Source: Onchocerca lupi
Lineage: Eukaryota > Nematoda > Chromadorea > Rhabditida > Onchocercidae
Direction of reading: 5' to 3'
Length of the DNA: 64,000 bases
NCBI GenBank assembly: GCA_028564675.1
Contig: JAOVVO010000034.1
Coordinates: 62,001-126,000, forward strand
Made by a program: the position numbers and the translations under genes. The notes under the pieces are model-generated. The model made no database searches and was not told the DNA's origin. It worked only from the letters and a program-made list of their open reading frames with translations. This document shows, in pieces, positions 1-10,309 of the stretch (its first letter is position 1; each line of letters opens with the position of its first letter).

Positions 1-1918
1 TTCTAGTATTACAAATGATCTTTTGAAATTTCGGGCAATAAATTACAAGTTGCTAAGCTTTGACTAAGTTCGTTGCAGCTGATTCACGTTAGCAGTCATG
101 AAAGTAAATTCTGTTCAGGCTTAAAGATAATAGCAATAATATCAAAAGAACAATGAAATCTTCAAGAAGCGAACTTATTTTGATGTGAACTACGTGATCC
201 CTTAGCACTTCCTATGGTATTACATGCATATGTGAAAATAATTTTTCGATGTTTCTCGAATTTTAATGAATTACTTGAAAAACTTGTCAAAAATGGTTAT
301 AATTTTCAATCGACATAAATAAAACAGGAAAGAAGCAAACAGGTAAAGTATTCCAGACATGCTATTGTCAATTAGTAATAAATTCAAAGAATGATCAGAA
401 ATGAAAATGACTAACGAAATGTCACTTAAGAAATGAACATTTTAACAGCAACTCATTCTTCCTATTCCTTACTTGCTTCCTTTTTCAACATTTATTAAAA
501 TTATTAAATAATAAATATGCAACTAGAAAAGTACATTTATATGCAGTTAGAGTCTTCTGTCTTCAGGTTTTGCAAGTTAGGAAGTACTGCACAAGTGGAA
601 TTCAACCTTTGTCTCCAATTGTACAAGCCGTATCTATTGCATTTATTTTGAGAATAATTTTTGGGAAAAATTTGTGTATTCATGATTGACTTATTCAAAA
701 TAAATTAGCATATTTCACAGGAAAACTTATGTTCTTCAAGTTTTTATTAAGCCAAGAAGTTTAGCTTCAAGTACAGCTAAACCTGTTGACTCAGTGTAAT
801 ATTATAGTCTTACAACGAATTTAGGTTCATTTTTTTAAAATATTTTGATGTCGAACCCATATCGTTTGGATGTGAAATAAATGGTGCCTTTTGAAAAATT
901 ATTTCATTTATATTCGATGCATATTTTCAAGTTCTTTTCAGGAACATATCAATTCTACATGACTAGTTTGCAAGAAAAAGATTAATGATAAGATGAAAGA
1001 GGTGTTAGTGCATTAGATAATGAATAATACATATATTTCATTTCTGAATTTCGTCGTTTACAATTTTAAATTCATCCTTGCACATTTCGCTTCAGCAAAT
1101 ATTTTTCCTCCTGGATAATTCAGATTATCGGAGCAAAAAATCATTGCATTATTGCTGGAAAAATGCGTTACAATATGCTCTATATTAATTGCATTTTGGA
1201 TGTGATATTTTGTTAACTTTTTATTTGATATAAAAAATTATCTTATGTTTTTGTACGTACCGGTGTAAAGGATCGATAACCAAGATAAATGAGTCGAGGA
1301 CGAGAATCGTACGAAAATTTTCCTTCCTTTCACACTTACGAATTCCCTCGGCCTCTTCTTTTTTATCATTCCTTAATGTTAAACTTTGGATCCAATTTCG
1401 TTCAGTAAAAATTGTGAATCGCAGCACGTTAATGAGGAAATGTTTGTTCCTTATTTGTGAATCAGATCAATAATTTATTTCACATCGCTTTTTTTGAGCA
1501 TATCTTTGCCCAACTTATTCTATTATCGGCATATTTTTGTCTAACTTATTTGATCAGCTAATCAGCATTTTTGGAAGTAATTCATTATGGATGTTTTAAG
1601 ATGCTTCAATACAATATTAATATATTCTGAGATCAATGAATAGTTTCCATAAAAGTGAATTAAAATACTACCAACATTCAGTGCATATGAAAAAAAAAAA
1701 GATCTGAGAACTCGCGGAATAATCCACTATTTTCGATGTGTAGATGCAAAATGATCCTCATAATGTTTTGTATCATAACATTTTATCATTGGATTACCTT
1801 ATTAACCAAACGAATTACCAAATCTATAACTGAAACATATAAAGAAATTTCGGATGCAGACTGTTTCTTCTAAATTCTACAATGGAGGATATTTCAAGGA
1901 TAAAATGAAGTCACAGTT
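1..1918. other. AT-rich intergenic sequence, nearly featureless
   Basis: No convincing gene was found here. The only coding-like piece is a 111-nt block at 1261-1371 on the minus strand, listed separately. The rest is AT-rich sequence with short homopolymer runs and many stops in all frames. It lies downstream (3') of the cysteine-rich gene, so the part nearest 1918 probably includes its 3' UTR. Confidence 0.6.
1261..1371 (-). other. candidate isolated internal exon
   Basis: On the minus strand an open 111-nt block runs from a weak AG acceptor (AACATTAAG) to a good donor (GTACGT at 1260-1255). It would encode a charged stretch followed by the hydrophobic string TILVLDSFILVIDPLHR. It starts with one partial base and ends after two, so it needs a phase-2 exon before it and a phase-2 acceptor after it; no matching neighbour was found. 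I do not recognise the protein. It could be an exon of a gene running off the left edge, or chance. Confidence 0.2.
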
Positions 1919-3544
1919 CTAAAAAACAATTATGAATATGGAAATGGCAATAATTAGCGAACTGGGATTGAGGTAGCAATCACTGTTGGATGCTGCAAAC
2001 ATTCGTGGTGTTCCTAACATTTTTTGATGATTTGAATAGAAGCTCCGTAGTGCTTTTGGACAATCTTCTCTCTGAAATTCAAGGATAAAGAACTGCCGTT
2101 TATACAAAACATTACGTTCGTACCTTAATGATACGACATATGATTGCACTTTAGATATAAAGACGCTTCAGATATACCCTTAATAGCAAATTTTGGAAAA
2201 AGTTAAACAAATAGCCACCTGACAACAGCAATCACCATTTCCATTGCATGCTATATCGTCACCAACGAACACATTCATACCACGACATGCGATTTCAATG
2301 TCTTTTTCAATACAAGTCATTTCCACACCTTTTTCATCAACCCGAGAAGCACATGCATCACAGGTGATGCGTCTGTATAACTGTTCGGATGTCGGATAGA
2401 AAGAAATGTTTAAACTTTTAGGACGACTTCCTATCCATTGTTGCCGATACACATCACAAATTATATCTGAATCAGAATTTTATTTGCATCTAAGAAAGAA
2501 ATTGCACACTTATCTAAACAAATGCTTCAGTTTTGAAATATCTGAATCAGGACAAGTCCTTCGAGTACCTTTTTTGGGCTGAAGTAAGCCTTGAAGAAAA
2601 TGATTACGCAACTGATCATAACAACTGGTAGAAGCACAGCAGCAAAAATTAGGACCACAATAAGTCGGATTTCTGCTGCACATCACTCCTAAACAAATAA
2701 ATTCTGACATAGTGAATAGAGAGAAACTTACTTGACATCAGAAGCTTAAGAAGCCCATAGCTTTAGAAAGTAACTTCCTGGTTTAATTATGAGAAGCATT
2801 TGAGTACAGTCATCGTAATTCATGATATATAATGCCGAATCTACATTCTACCATTCACTTTTTATCGAAATTTTTTGTTCATTTCTTGTGCTCTTAATGA
2901 AATACATCTATCATCTTCGATCATTTTTTTAATCGAAAATGATATGATTTACTTATTAAGAAATGGTAAAAAATTTTGACACTGTAAAAGAATAAACCAT
3001 AAAATTCATTCAGAGTTTTACTCTCCTCTGATCCATGATGACGACGACATCCAGTTATGAACATATTCAAACGAATGATTCCAAAGCACAAGGAACAGTT
3101 GGTTGCCTGGGAATTCAAATATTCAAATATAATACTTAACAGTTGATAATGTCTACTGAAAGAAATTCAAATAAAAGAAGTTCAAAATGATTTCCTTCTT
3201 TGATGAAATATCATTTTAGTGAAATAAATTCATGCAAATTCCCTTTCAAATGTTTGATTTTCACAATAAAACGATTTTCAAAAATAGGATCACTTTTTTC
3301 ACTAAAAAATATGAATGTCTGGCAAACTTCCCTGATTTCAATTAACTAGTAAATTTAATGAATCAACGGTCCTTTTTTAGAACAAAATATAAGAAAACTT
3401 ACGGACCAAAAGAACACTTTTTGGGACAGGATCCCTCTCTTTTCGCAGTTTGTTCAGATCCTGCGAGTACACATGACAAATATAGCACAGCATTGCGTTC
3501 CTATTGATAATTATCAAAATAATACAGCAGAGCAACAACCGCAT
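1919..3544 (-). CDS. secreted, probably GPI-anchored cysteine-rich protein with two tandem CCC-motif domains
   Basis: Five exons: 3544-3407, 3106-2998, 2688-2569, 2466-2219, 2071-1919; 255 aa; phases agree at every junction. Residues 1-18 are a signal peptide (MRLLLCCIILIII...). Two similar units follow. The first (about 19-117) opens LCYIC and the second (about 123-225) opens IICD/ITCDAC. Each ends in a block with C-x(4-5)-CCC-x4-C-x3-LR: CGPNFCCCASTSCYDQLR in the first, CNGNGDCCCQREDCPKALR in the second. The C-terminus (about 236-255) is an uncharged hydrophobic tail that stops without a basic end, as in GPI-anchor signals. The CxxC start resembles the Ly6/three-finger fold, but the CCC-LR block is not one I recognise. 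Likely an outer-surface or secreted protein; function unknown. Weak point: the exon 1 donor is GTCCGT, four bases before a better GTAAGT that would break the frame. Confidence 0.7.
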
Positions 3545-4307
3545 CTAGCAAAATAGAATTCAACAATAGCCCGTGAACCACATCAATTTATATTTTGAAA
3601 CAATGAAACTACGAATAAGGCTTTTACTTGGATTTTTTGAATTATTTAAAGTGGAATTTCAGCAACGATGCTACTTTCTCCTTAGCACTGCAGAATACGC
3701 TCCTTCGTTGAAGACTTGCCAATTTTTCATTTTTATACTTCATTCTAGAAGTATTTGTTAAAGAAATTTGCAGTTTTCTTTTTCATGTTTAGATTTGAGC
3801 ATATTCAAATTTGTCCTCTTCATATTAATTTTCACCAGTATTTTAGGATGCTGATGCAAAGCATAATAAAAAAGCAACGATAAAGTTGAAAATAGATGTC
3901 GCAAAAATTTTGAATTTTAATCTTGCTCGTTAGATTTTTTTGGAAAGGCAATTTGAGGGAAAGTTCATATTACTTCGATCGCATGTGTTACACTGCCTTT
4001 GATCATTTTATTAGGAATAGATACGAAACTGTTTCCATTGAAAGAACTTATTTTCTACAAACGAATACAGAATTTATACAGAAAGCCATGTAAAAATCAC
4101 ATAATTACAATTTATGTACTCCGAAACGTAAAATAGATAGGAATATACAGAAATTCATTTTTTTTTTTTAATCTATACAAAATCTGTACAATGTTCAACT
4201 CTAACAGTTCTTCAAATAGTACAGCTATGATAAGCATGAACTGGGAAAGTCTCTTTGATAAATGAAGAATTTACAAATGTATCATCTGTCGTGGGCTAAC
4301 ATTCGCA
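3545..4307. other. intergenic, no gene seen
   Basis: This 760-bp stretch separates the start of the cysteine-rich gene from the 3' end of sdhd; both run leftward. It should hold the promoter of the former and the 3' UTR of the latter. It contains a run of nine T at about 4159-4169 and otherwise ordinary AT-rich sequence. Confidence 0.5.
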
Positions 4308-5457
4308 TTACAAAGACCAGACCATTTCGAATGCTTTTGTTATGCCAACGTCGTAAGAATTGAAGTGTAGCAAGCCAGCAAGTAAACAAATGCTAATTAT
4401 GTAGGAAAGTGGCCCCTGAACAATTTTTGCCATTGTTGGCCCAATCACATATGGACGACCATAATCCTAAATACAAAATTCTGTAACAATAAACATCAAT
4501 TTTCAGTCAATTTTTGAATCGAATAAGCAATATATATTTTGCTGCACTCTATTACAAGGATACTCGGTCATCATTTGCTGATAGCTTTTTTGATAAGAAA
4601 CTTCTTCATCATGTGACACTTATACCCTATATTGCATACTATGCATGTATCTAAAGATATTTTGACCAAATGAAAATTCATTTTAATTATTTGATTCAAC
4701 ACATTATTCAAAGTTCGAGCAACAAAAGTTTCATTTTTGACCAAAAATTAGAAGATTAATTAAGTTTTAAAGTAACATGAATCAAACAAGACTTACACTC
4801 AACACACCATGCAGACCCCAATGGACATGCAACGTGATTGCAATTGCCAAAGCAGTATCCATGGTAGGTCCATGGATGAAATAAGCAGCTGGAAGAAGTG
4901 GTACCATGGCAGCCGAAAAGTACCTCTCGATCTTGAACATCATCGAATGATTATGCGTCTCTTTAAATGTTTTTCGTGCACTGCAATCAAGAATTAAACC
5001 AACACTTCAGAAAAAATACTTCGATATTTCTACTAAACAGATAAATCACAATAATTAGAGTTAAGTCAGAATATTATTGGATAATTAATTAATTATTTAA
5101 TCTCACATTAAAAAAAATTCAAGAGCAGTAAACACACAGAATTCAGCGACGTTTTTATAGATTGTTAAACTTAAAATGTTTATGACTAATAAAAGATTAA
5201 AAAAAAGAATTTAATCTTTTAAATGAAGAAAATTTCATCTGAATCTATGGCTTCAATTCTGTTTAAAAAAAAATTAAATTATAAAGGCTTAACTATTTCT
5301 GGCAATACTTAAATTTAGAATATACTTACACAATAGGATCAAACTGTGGACGATCTGAAACTCCTCCCGCGACATATCGTTGCAGGGGAGGATAAACAAA
5401 GCAGGGACGAACAAATCGCGCATTTCCAGATATGACACGACCACCTGTCGACAGCAT
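4308..5457 (-). CDS. sdhd-1: succinate dehydrogenase cytochrome b small subunit (SDHD, complex II)
   Basis: Three exons: 5457-5330, 4980-4797, 4466-4308; 156 aa. It is the small membrane-anchor subunit of mitochondrial complex II, holding heme b with SDHC and forming part of the quinone site. The hallmark block is present at residues 94-106: HVHWGLHGVLSDY, with the heme-region histidines and the DY pair that lies at the quinone pocket in this family. Three hydrophobic membrane segments flank it, and the C-terminus has FEMVW before the stop, as in other nematode SDHD. The first ~35 residues are basic and short of acidic residues, as expected for a mitochondrial presequence. Exon joins are phase 2 then phase 0. 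The gene is divergent from mtrr, with about 340 bp between the two start codons. Confidence 0.93.
5191..5220. repeat. small inverted repeat in sdhd intron 1
   Basis: AAAAGATTAAA and TTTAATCTTTT pair across an 8-nt spacer inside the first intron of sdhd. Short AT-rich hairpins like this are common by chance here; no function is implied. Confidence 0.5.
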
Positions 5458-5796
5458 CTGGAAAAGACTGCGTGAATATTGATTTCATTTATGAATTCGA
5501 ATTTTTCGTTCCACGTTGACAGCTCTCCACAGTTAATGGATTCCAACAATAAGCGAATGCTTAATTCAATGGTCACTAACCCCTATCTTTACTGTTACCC
5601 ACAAACTCCTCACCCTTGACCACTACGCTTCACCACCCACAATTCACGTTGACGCATTCGCCCACAAATGAAATGCTCAATAGAAGAGGGGAAAGCGCGG
5701 CTGGCCGTTGCGATATCCGATCGCATTTCACGGTTGGTGATTATTGCGAAATATCTGCGTGTCATCGAAAGGTAGTGTGCAGTCTGAAGGCGTCTG
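5458..5796. promoter_or_regulatory. shared divergent promoter region, sdhd / mtrr
   Basis: This 339-bp interval between the sdhd start (leftward) and the proposed mtrr start (rightward) must hold both 5' UTRs and promoters. It is visibly richer in G and C than the flanking introns. Long frames are open on both strands here but none matches a known protein, so I read it as regulatory sequence. No TATA box is evident. That it drives both genes is inferred only from the head-to-head arrangement. Confidence 0.55.
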
Positions 5797-8700
5797 ATGG
5801 ATGTCTGTAATATTCGAGGGTTGTCCCTTGACGAGAGGAAGAGTTGTGAGGTTAGTTTCTTGAGTTGCCGATTGCAAAAACAGATCAGCAGAGGCGGTAT
5901 TTTGCTCGCTACAATGCATTCGAAAGTAAAAAGTGCGAACGATTTCGGTTGCTTCACTAATTTTGTTTCTATTAAAATAAACTATATCATGATCCCGAAC
6001 TATTGGATACTTGAGTTTTCTATGAAGATGTAAAGATAGAATACTCATATATATATTGTAAGGAATTTTTTGTAGAAAGATTTGAATGGAATTCAGAAAT
6101 TCCTGGAGATACATCCACCAAACTGGCCCGAAGATGTTCCTTGTCTTATCAGAGGTAATTCGGCGTAGTTTATTTGTATTATTTTATAAATTACTTCTTT
6201 TAAATATTTTCCTCCAGATTTTATTAAGAAATGTAAAATAAATTGCAGAAATATACTTGTCACCGTTTGTTTTCAGGTGCTCAGAAGCTTCAACATGATT
6301 CTCAGTTACGAGTCCCAGTTGCGAAAGATTCCTATTTGAATTGCGAAATTACTTCTGATGAATTTGTGTGTTTTTAAGATTGTCTTACAGTAATTTGTTT
6401 CATTTTTTCAATTCACACTTTTTGTCTTACTTCAATTTTCAGAATACTGACAATTTACCTTGGCAAAATGGATGTGATATTACAGGAGCCCTGAATCAAA
6501 AATATCAAGGCCATGTGATCAGCGTTTCTAACCTTACAAGTTTAGCAATCCAAAAACCAAAGAAAGAAATAGTGGTGGATTTAGAACATAGTGCTGAAAT
6601 ATCTTACGAACCTGGTGACGCTTTCTATTTCATTATACCGAATGTCCGGGAAGAAGTTGATTTTATTTTAGAAAGGTAATTCAAGGTTTTTTTTTTCAAT
6701 TTCAGATAGAATAAGAAATGAAAATGACAAGAGAGATACTCACTGCTCAGTTCAATTGTACGAAAGATGAAGTTTTATAGCCATATGATATTTCGGAATC
6801 GTTTTTTGAGAACCAGACTATCTTTAAATGAAGACAAAATTATAAGAAACTTTTAACAATGTCATATAGTGCTTATGGATGATACTTTTCTTCTTTTAAA
6901 AAAATTTTTTTTTTCTTCAAATCACAAAAAATTCAGTTTTTTCTTACATATTCTGTTATGATTATTGAAGTCCTTTGAAAATTATGAGGAAATGATAGTT
7001 TCTCTAAAATATAAGATAAGATTCTATGAACAGCGCCTAAACCAATGATTGGATTAAAATAAATAGTTGAGTGGTTGTCTTCATTAATCTTTTTTATATA
7101 TTTAACTCTGTCTTTGTATAACTGCACTCAATACTAACATATACATACTGTTATTGAATATTAGGGCAATTCCCAGTATAAGTCTAATAAGTGTAAGTAA
7201 ATCTTAGTTTAGGTAACTTTAGTTTAACATACTACATAAACAGAGTAATTTTGCAGAATAATGTTTGTTGGATTTTTATGTTTTTCCGGACTTCAAGTCC
7301 ATTATTTTGATTGGTTTTCTAGGATAGGATTTCTAGAAGCAGCGGATCGAAAATTAATTATAACTGTCAAATCTCAATCTACAACGAAAAATGCAGTTCT
7401 ACCACCATATATACCGGAAATTTCTACCTTAAGATATGTTTTCATGTGGTGTCTTGATATCAGACGATCACCGGGCCGAGTAAGTTATTTTTTTTTCGGG
7501 AAAATAAGGATTATTTTTTTGTACAAAAGTATTCTGCATATTCTAAAGAAATAAAGCTTGACGTTTTTAGCCTCTTCTTCGTGTTCTTGCTGAATGTACA
7601 GAAAATGAATGTCAAAAAAGACGCATTTTGGAATTATGTAGTGCTCAAGGAGCTGAAGAATTTACAAAATTTGTTCGTCAGGTGAATTTCGAAATGTTTT
7701 TCAGATTTATGTGAAATTATTTTATTTGACAGTCATCAAATTAATAGTTATCATACCAATCATAATGTTAACGTTTGTTGAATTCTCTCATTTTCCCGTG
7801 GTGTGTTTTTCCACAACTATCTTACCATGCAGAAAAAAGATAAATTGATCCACAGCTGGTCAGAATACATATTTGAAAACATTTTACGATTATTTTGAAG
7901 GTAATGAATTGAAAGAAATGATTTCAGGCTGGTCTTTCACTAGTTGATTTCCTGCTAAACTTTCCTTCATGTCGACCTACAGTTGAACGTTTAATTGGTT
8001 AGTTAAGTCTTTTCAAACTCATTTCTACATACTTATCAAATGTTGTATTAATTTATATCTGATCTATTTTTTTAAGAATTACTGCCACGTTTGCTTCCCC
8101 GACCATATAGTGTCAGCTGCATCAGAGAACTTTGGGGAAAGCGCATGCGTTTCATTTTTTCATTAGCACACTTCAGTGCCACTGATGGCCGCCGTTTTCA
8201 TCGTTTTGGCTTATCATCGGGATGGCTTGCAACGTTGAAAGAAGGACAACAAATTCTGGTTAATTATGACTATTTTTGATTTCAAACCATATCCCAGTTT
8301 TTAGATATTGATTTGGTTAGAGCTAATGCAAAATAATGCTCCGTTAGTTTTAGTTAATACTCGGTGTTTTGTTTTTAGTTGTTCCCGAAAGAATCATCTC
8401 GTTTCCGTTTACCGCCACCGGTGCATTCTTCTTTTGATCTTACGCGTATTCCTCTTATAATGATTTGCACAGGAACTGGACTGGCACCGTTTTTATCTTT
8501 CCTACAAAAGTTGTAAGTTTTTTCGTCTTTTTGACATAACTTTTTCTTACGTTGAAAACTATTAACCAACTTTGTAATATATATTTCCAGAGATTTTTTG
8601 AAGGCGGGGAAATATAGAGTACGACGAGAACTGTATTTTGGTATTCGAAATATCAAAGATGATTGCATTCATTAGTAAGTTATAGATAGAGCAGTAATCA

Positions 8701-10030
8701 TTTTGCATTTGTAATTTGCGATTTTGCTAGCAATCTCGATTAATTTCTGATGAAGAAAGCCTTAATATGAGGATGATCATAACAACGAAGTTTACAGTGA
8801 GCAGCTGTAAATTATATGGTCTTCACTTTAATGGCAATCTCTCTCTCAGCGGTGCTCACCAAAATGTGAAATGAGGGTGATCTCATTTCACATTTCAGAA
8901 TGCTTTGGTAAATGTTTTAGAAAACATTACTGAGCGAGGAATTGCCATTAAAGTGAAAACCACATAATTTACAGCTGTTCACTGTAAACTTCTTTGTTAT
9001 GTACATTTTCATTATGTACTTCTTTTTATTTAGAATTTAATTTTCCCTTAATTCAATTAAAGTTCACAGCGAAGTCTGAGAAGTTGCTATGCTTTAAGCA
9101 TAATATCTCTTCAAGATGGTCTTAACAAAAATTTGGATTTGAGGAGCACCGGTAGCAAGTCTATATCAGAGAAGTAGAGCCAAATTATTCGTAACAAATT
9201 TCGTATTTTCGATATCAACAGAATCAAACAATTGTTAAATTCCATTTTATGGCGAATATGTCATGCGATCTGTTGACGAAAATATTCTTTCACATGTATC
9301 TCTATGTGAATCGCAACTATACAATAGTTTTGCTAATAAAATTCTATTTTATAGCGAAGATATCATGCGATCTGTAGACGAAAATATTCTTTCACATGTA
9401 TCTTTGTGTGAATCGCAACCATATAATGGCTTTGCTAATAAAAGATACGTGCAAGATGCCCTGCAGGAGCGTGGTCGAGAGGTTAGTTCTTTTCGAATAT
9501 TTGTAACTTTTTATCTGTTGAATCATAATTTTCCATATTTAGTTTTTTGCAATTCTTTATGAAATATGAATTCACTATGTCTCAATTTTTAGATTTCGGA
9601 TATATTGTTGCGGAAGAATGAAGACGAAGATCATCCAGCAATTATCTTTGTGTGTGGTTCTTCAAAACAAATATTACAAGGCGTGGCGGATGTGTTTCTA
9701 CACATTTTCAGCGGATTCTTAAGTAAGTTGTTTTTTCTCATTATAAAACAGTGCAATTTACTGATTCATTAAAGGAATGTTGAAATATTAACTATCCCTA
9801 ACCTTATTCACTTTGCCATTAATTTTTGTTTTTGTTATTCTGCGATTGCTTAATGCTTTTTATCATTACTTATCGACTCTGTTTTATGATATTCTTTATG
9901 CATGTTTCATCATGTTAATGTCGAAATGAAAGAAATTATTAGCATTATTACAGATAAAAATAAAAATGAGGCAGAATTATTCTTGAAAGAGCTGCGGAAA
10001 ACTGATCAGTATGTTGAAGATGTTTGGTGA
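5797..10030 (+). CDS. mtrr-1: methionine synthase reductase (MTRR) lacking the FMN/flavodoxin domain
   Basis: Thirteen exons: 5797-5850, 6076-6154, 6277-6365, 6443-6675, 7323-7479, 7571-7681, 7928-7997, 8077-8258, 8379-8512, 8591-8674, 9355-9481, 9593-9722, 9954-10030; 508 aa, all phases consistent. MTRR passes electrons from NADPH via FAD and FMN to reactivate the cobalamin of methionine synthase. The FAD/NADPH half is clear: YEPGDAF in the connecting/FAD domain, the FAD motif RPYS at 273-276, the nucleotide-binding GTGLAPF at 357-363, FVCGSS near 459, and the terminal DVW. Length and ending match the reductase half of vertebrate MTRR (about 700 aa). The usual N-terminal flavodoxin (~190 aa) is absent and there is no room for it before sdhd. 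The first exon (18 codons) is the least certain. The intron before exon 11 carries a foldback element and a duplicated piece of exon 11. Confidence 0.88.
8778..9001. mobile_element. foldback (MITE-like) element in an mtrr intron
   Basis: A 224-bp imperfect palindrome lies wholly inside the mtrr intron between 8674 and 9355. The left arm opens CATAACAACGAAGTTTACAG and the right arm closes with its near complement ending CTTTGTTATG. About 75 bp of each arm pair with only a few mismatches, and a second paired block (AAATGTGAAATGAG) lies near the centre. There is no coding capacity. No clear target-site duplication was found. The structure fits a non-autonomous DNA-transposon remnant or a long hairpin. 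Confidence 0.6.
9237..9440 (+). repeat. tandem 102-bp duplication spanning an mtrr splice acceptor and exon half
   Basis: Two adjacent 102-bp copies (9237-9338 and 9339-9440) share an intron end plus the first ~87 bp of mtrr exon 11. The period is exactly 34 codons and both copies are open in the same frame. In copy 2 the intron ends TTTTATAG, which is the acceptor used. In copy 1 the same place reads TTTTATGG, so the AG is lost and that copy is probably skipped. The next AG upstream would add a stop codon at the exon junction. Confidence 0.85.
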
Positions 10031-10309
10031 TAATATATGAATTGAATTTTGCAGTAAATAAATTTAAATAGCTAATTTATATGGAAATTGGATGTTATTT
10101 TTAAAAAAGTTGATACAATTCATTAAATCTGTATAACATTCATATTATATAGAATATCTGTACCACTATTTACTAATTTTTGTTGAATTTGAATTTGTGT
10201 CGACGTCTTATATATGGATGAGAGAAATATTGTGCTACATTTAAATACATAAATTATCAGTACCCTCAATTTTTATTTCTTTTCATTTGATTCATTAGTT
10301 TGCATATTT
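10031..10309. other. convergent 3' ends of mtrr and the BTB gene
   Basis: About 280 bp separate the stop codons of two genes that face each other. An AATAAA motif lies about 25 bp past the mtrr stop, a likely polyadenylation signal. No coding sequence is seen. Confidence 0.55.

Noticed and set aside
5610..6114. Long overlapping minus-strand frames opposite the start of mtrr
   Set aside because: They overlap each other and the mtrr exon at 6076-6154, match no family, and lie in the GC-richer promoter interval where stops are fewer. Treated as chance.
9237..9354. Using the upstream copy of the duplicated mtrr segment as extra coding sequence
   Set aside because: Its acceptor AG is lost, and entry from the next AG upstream would give TA+A, a stop codon, at the junction.
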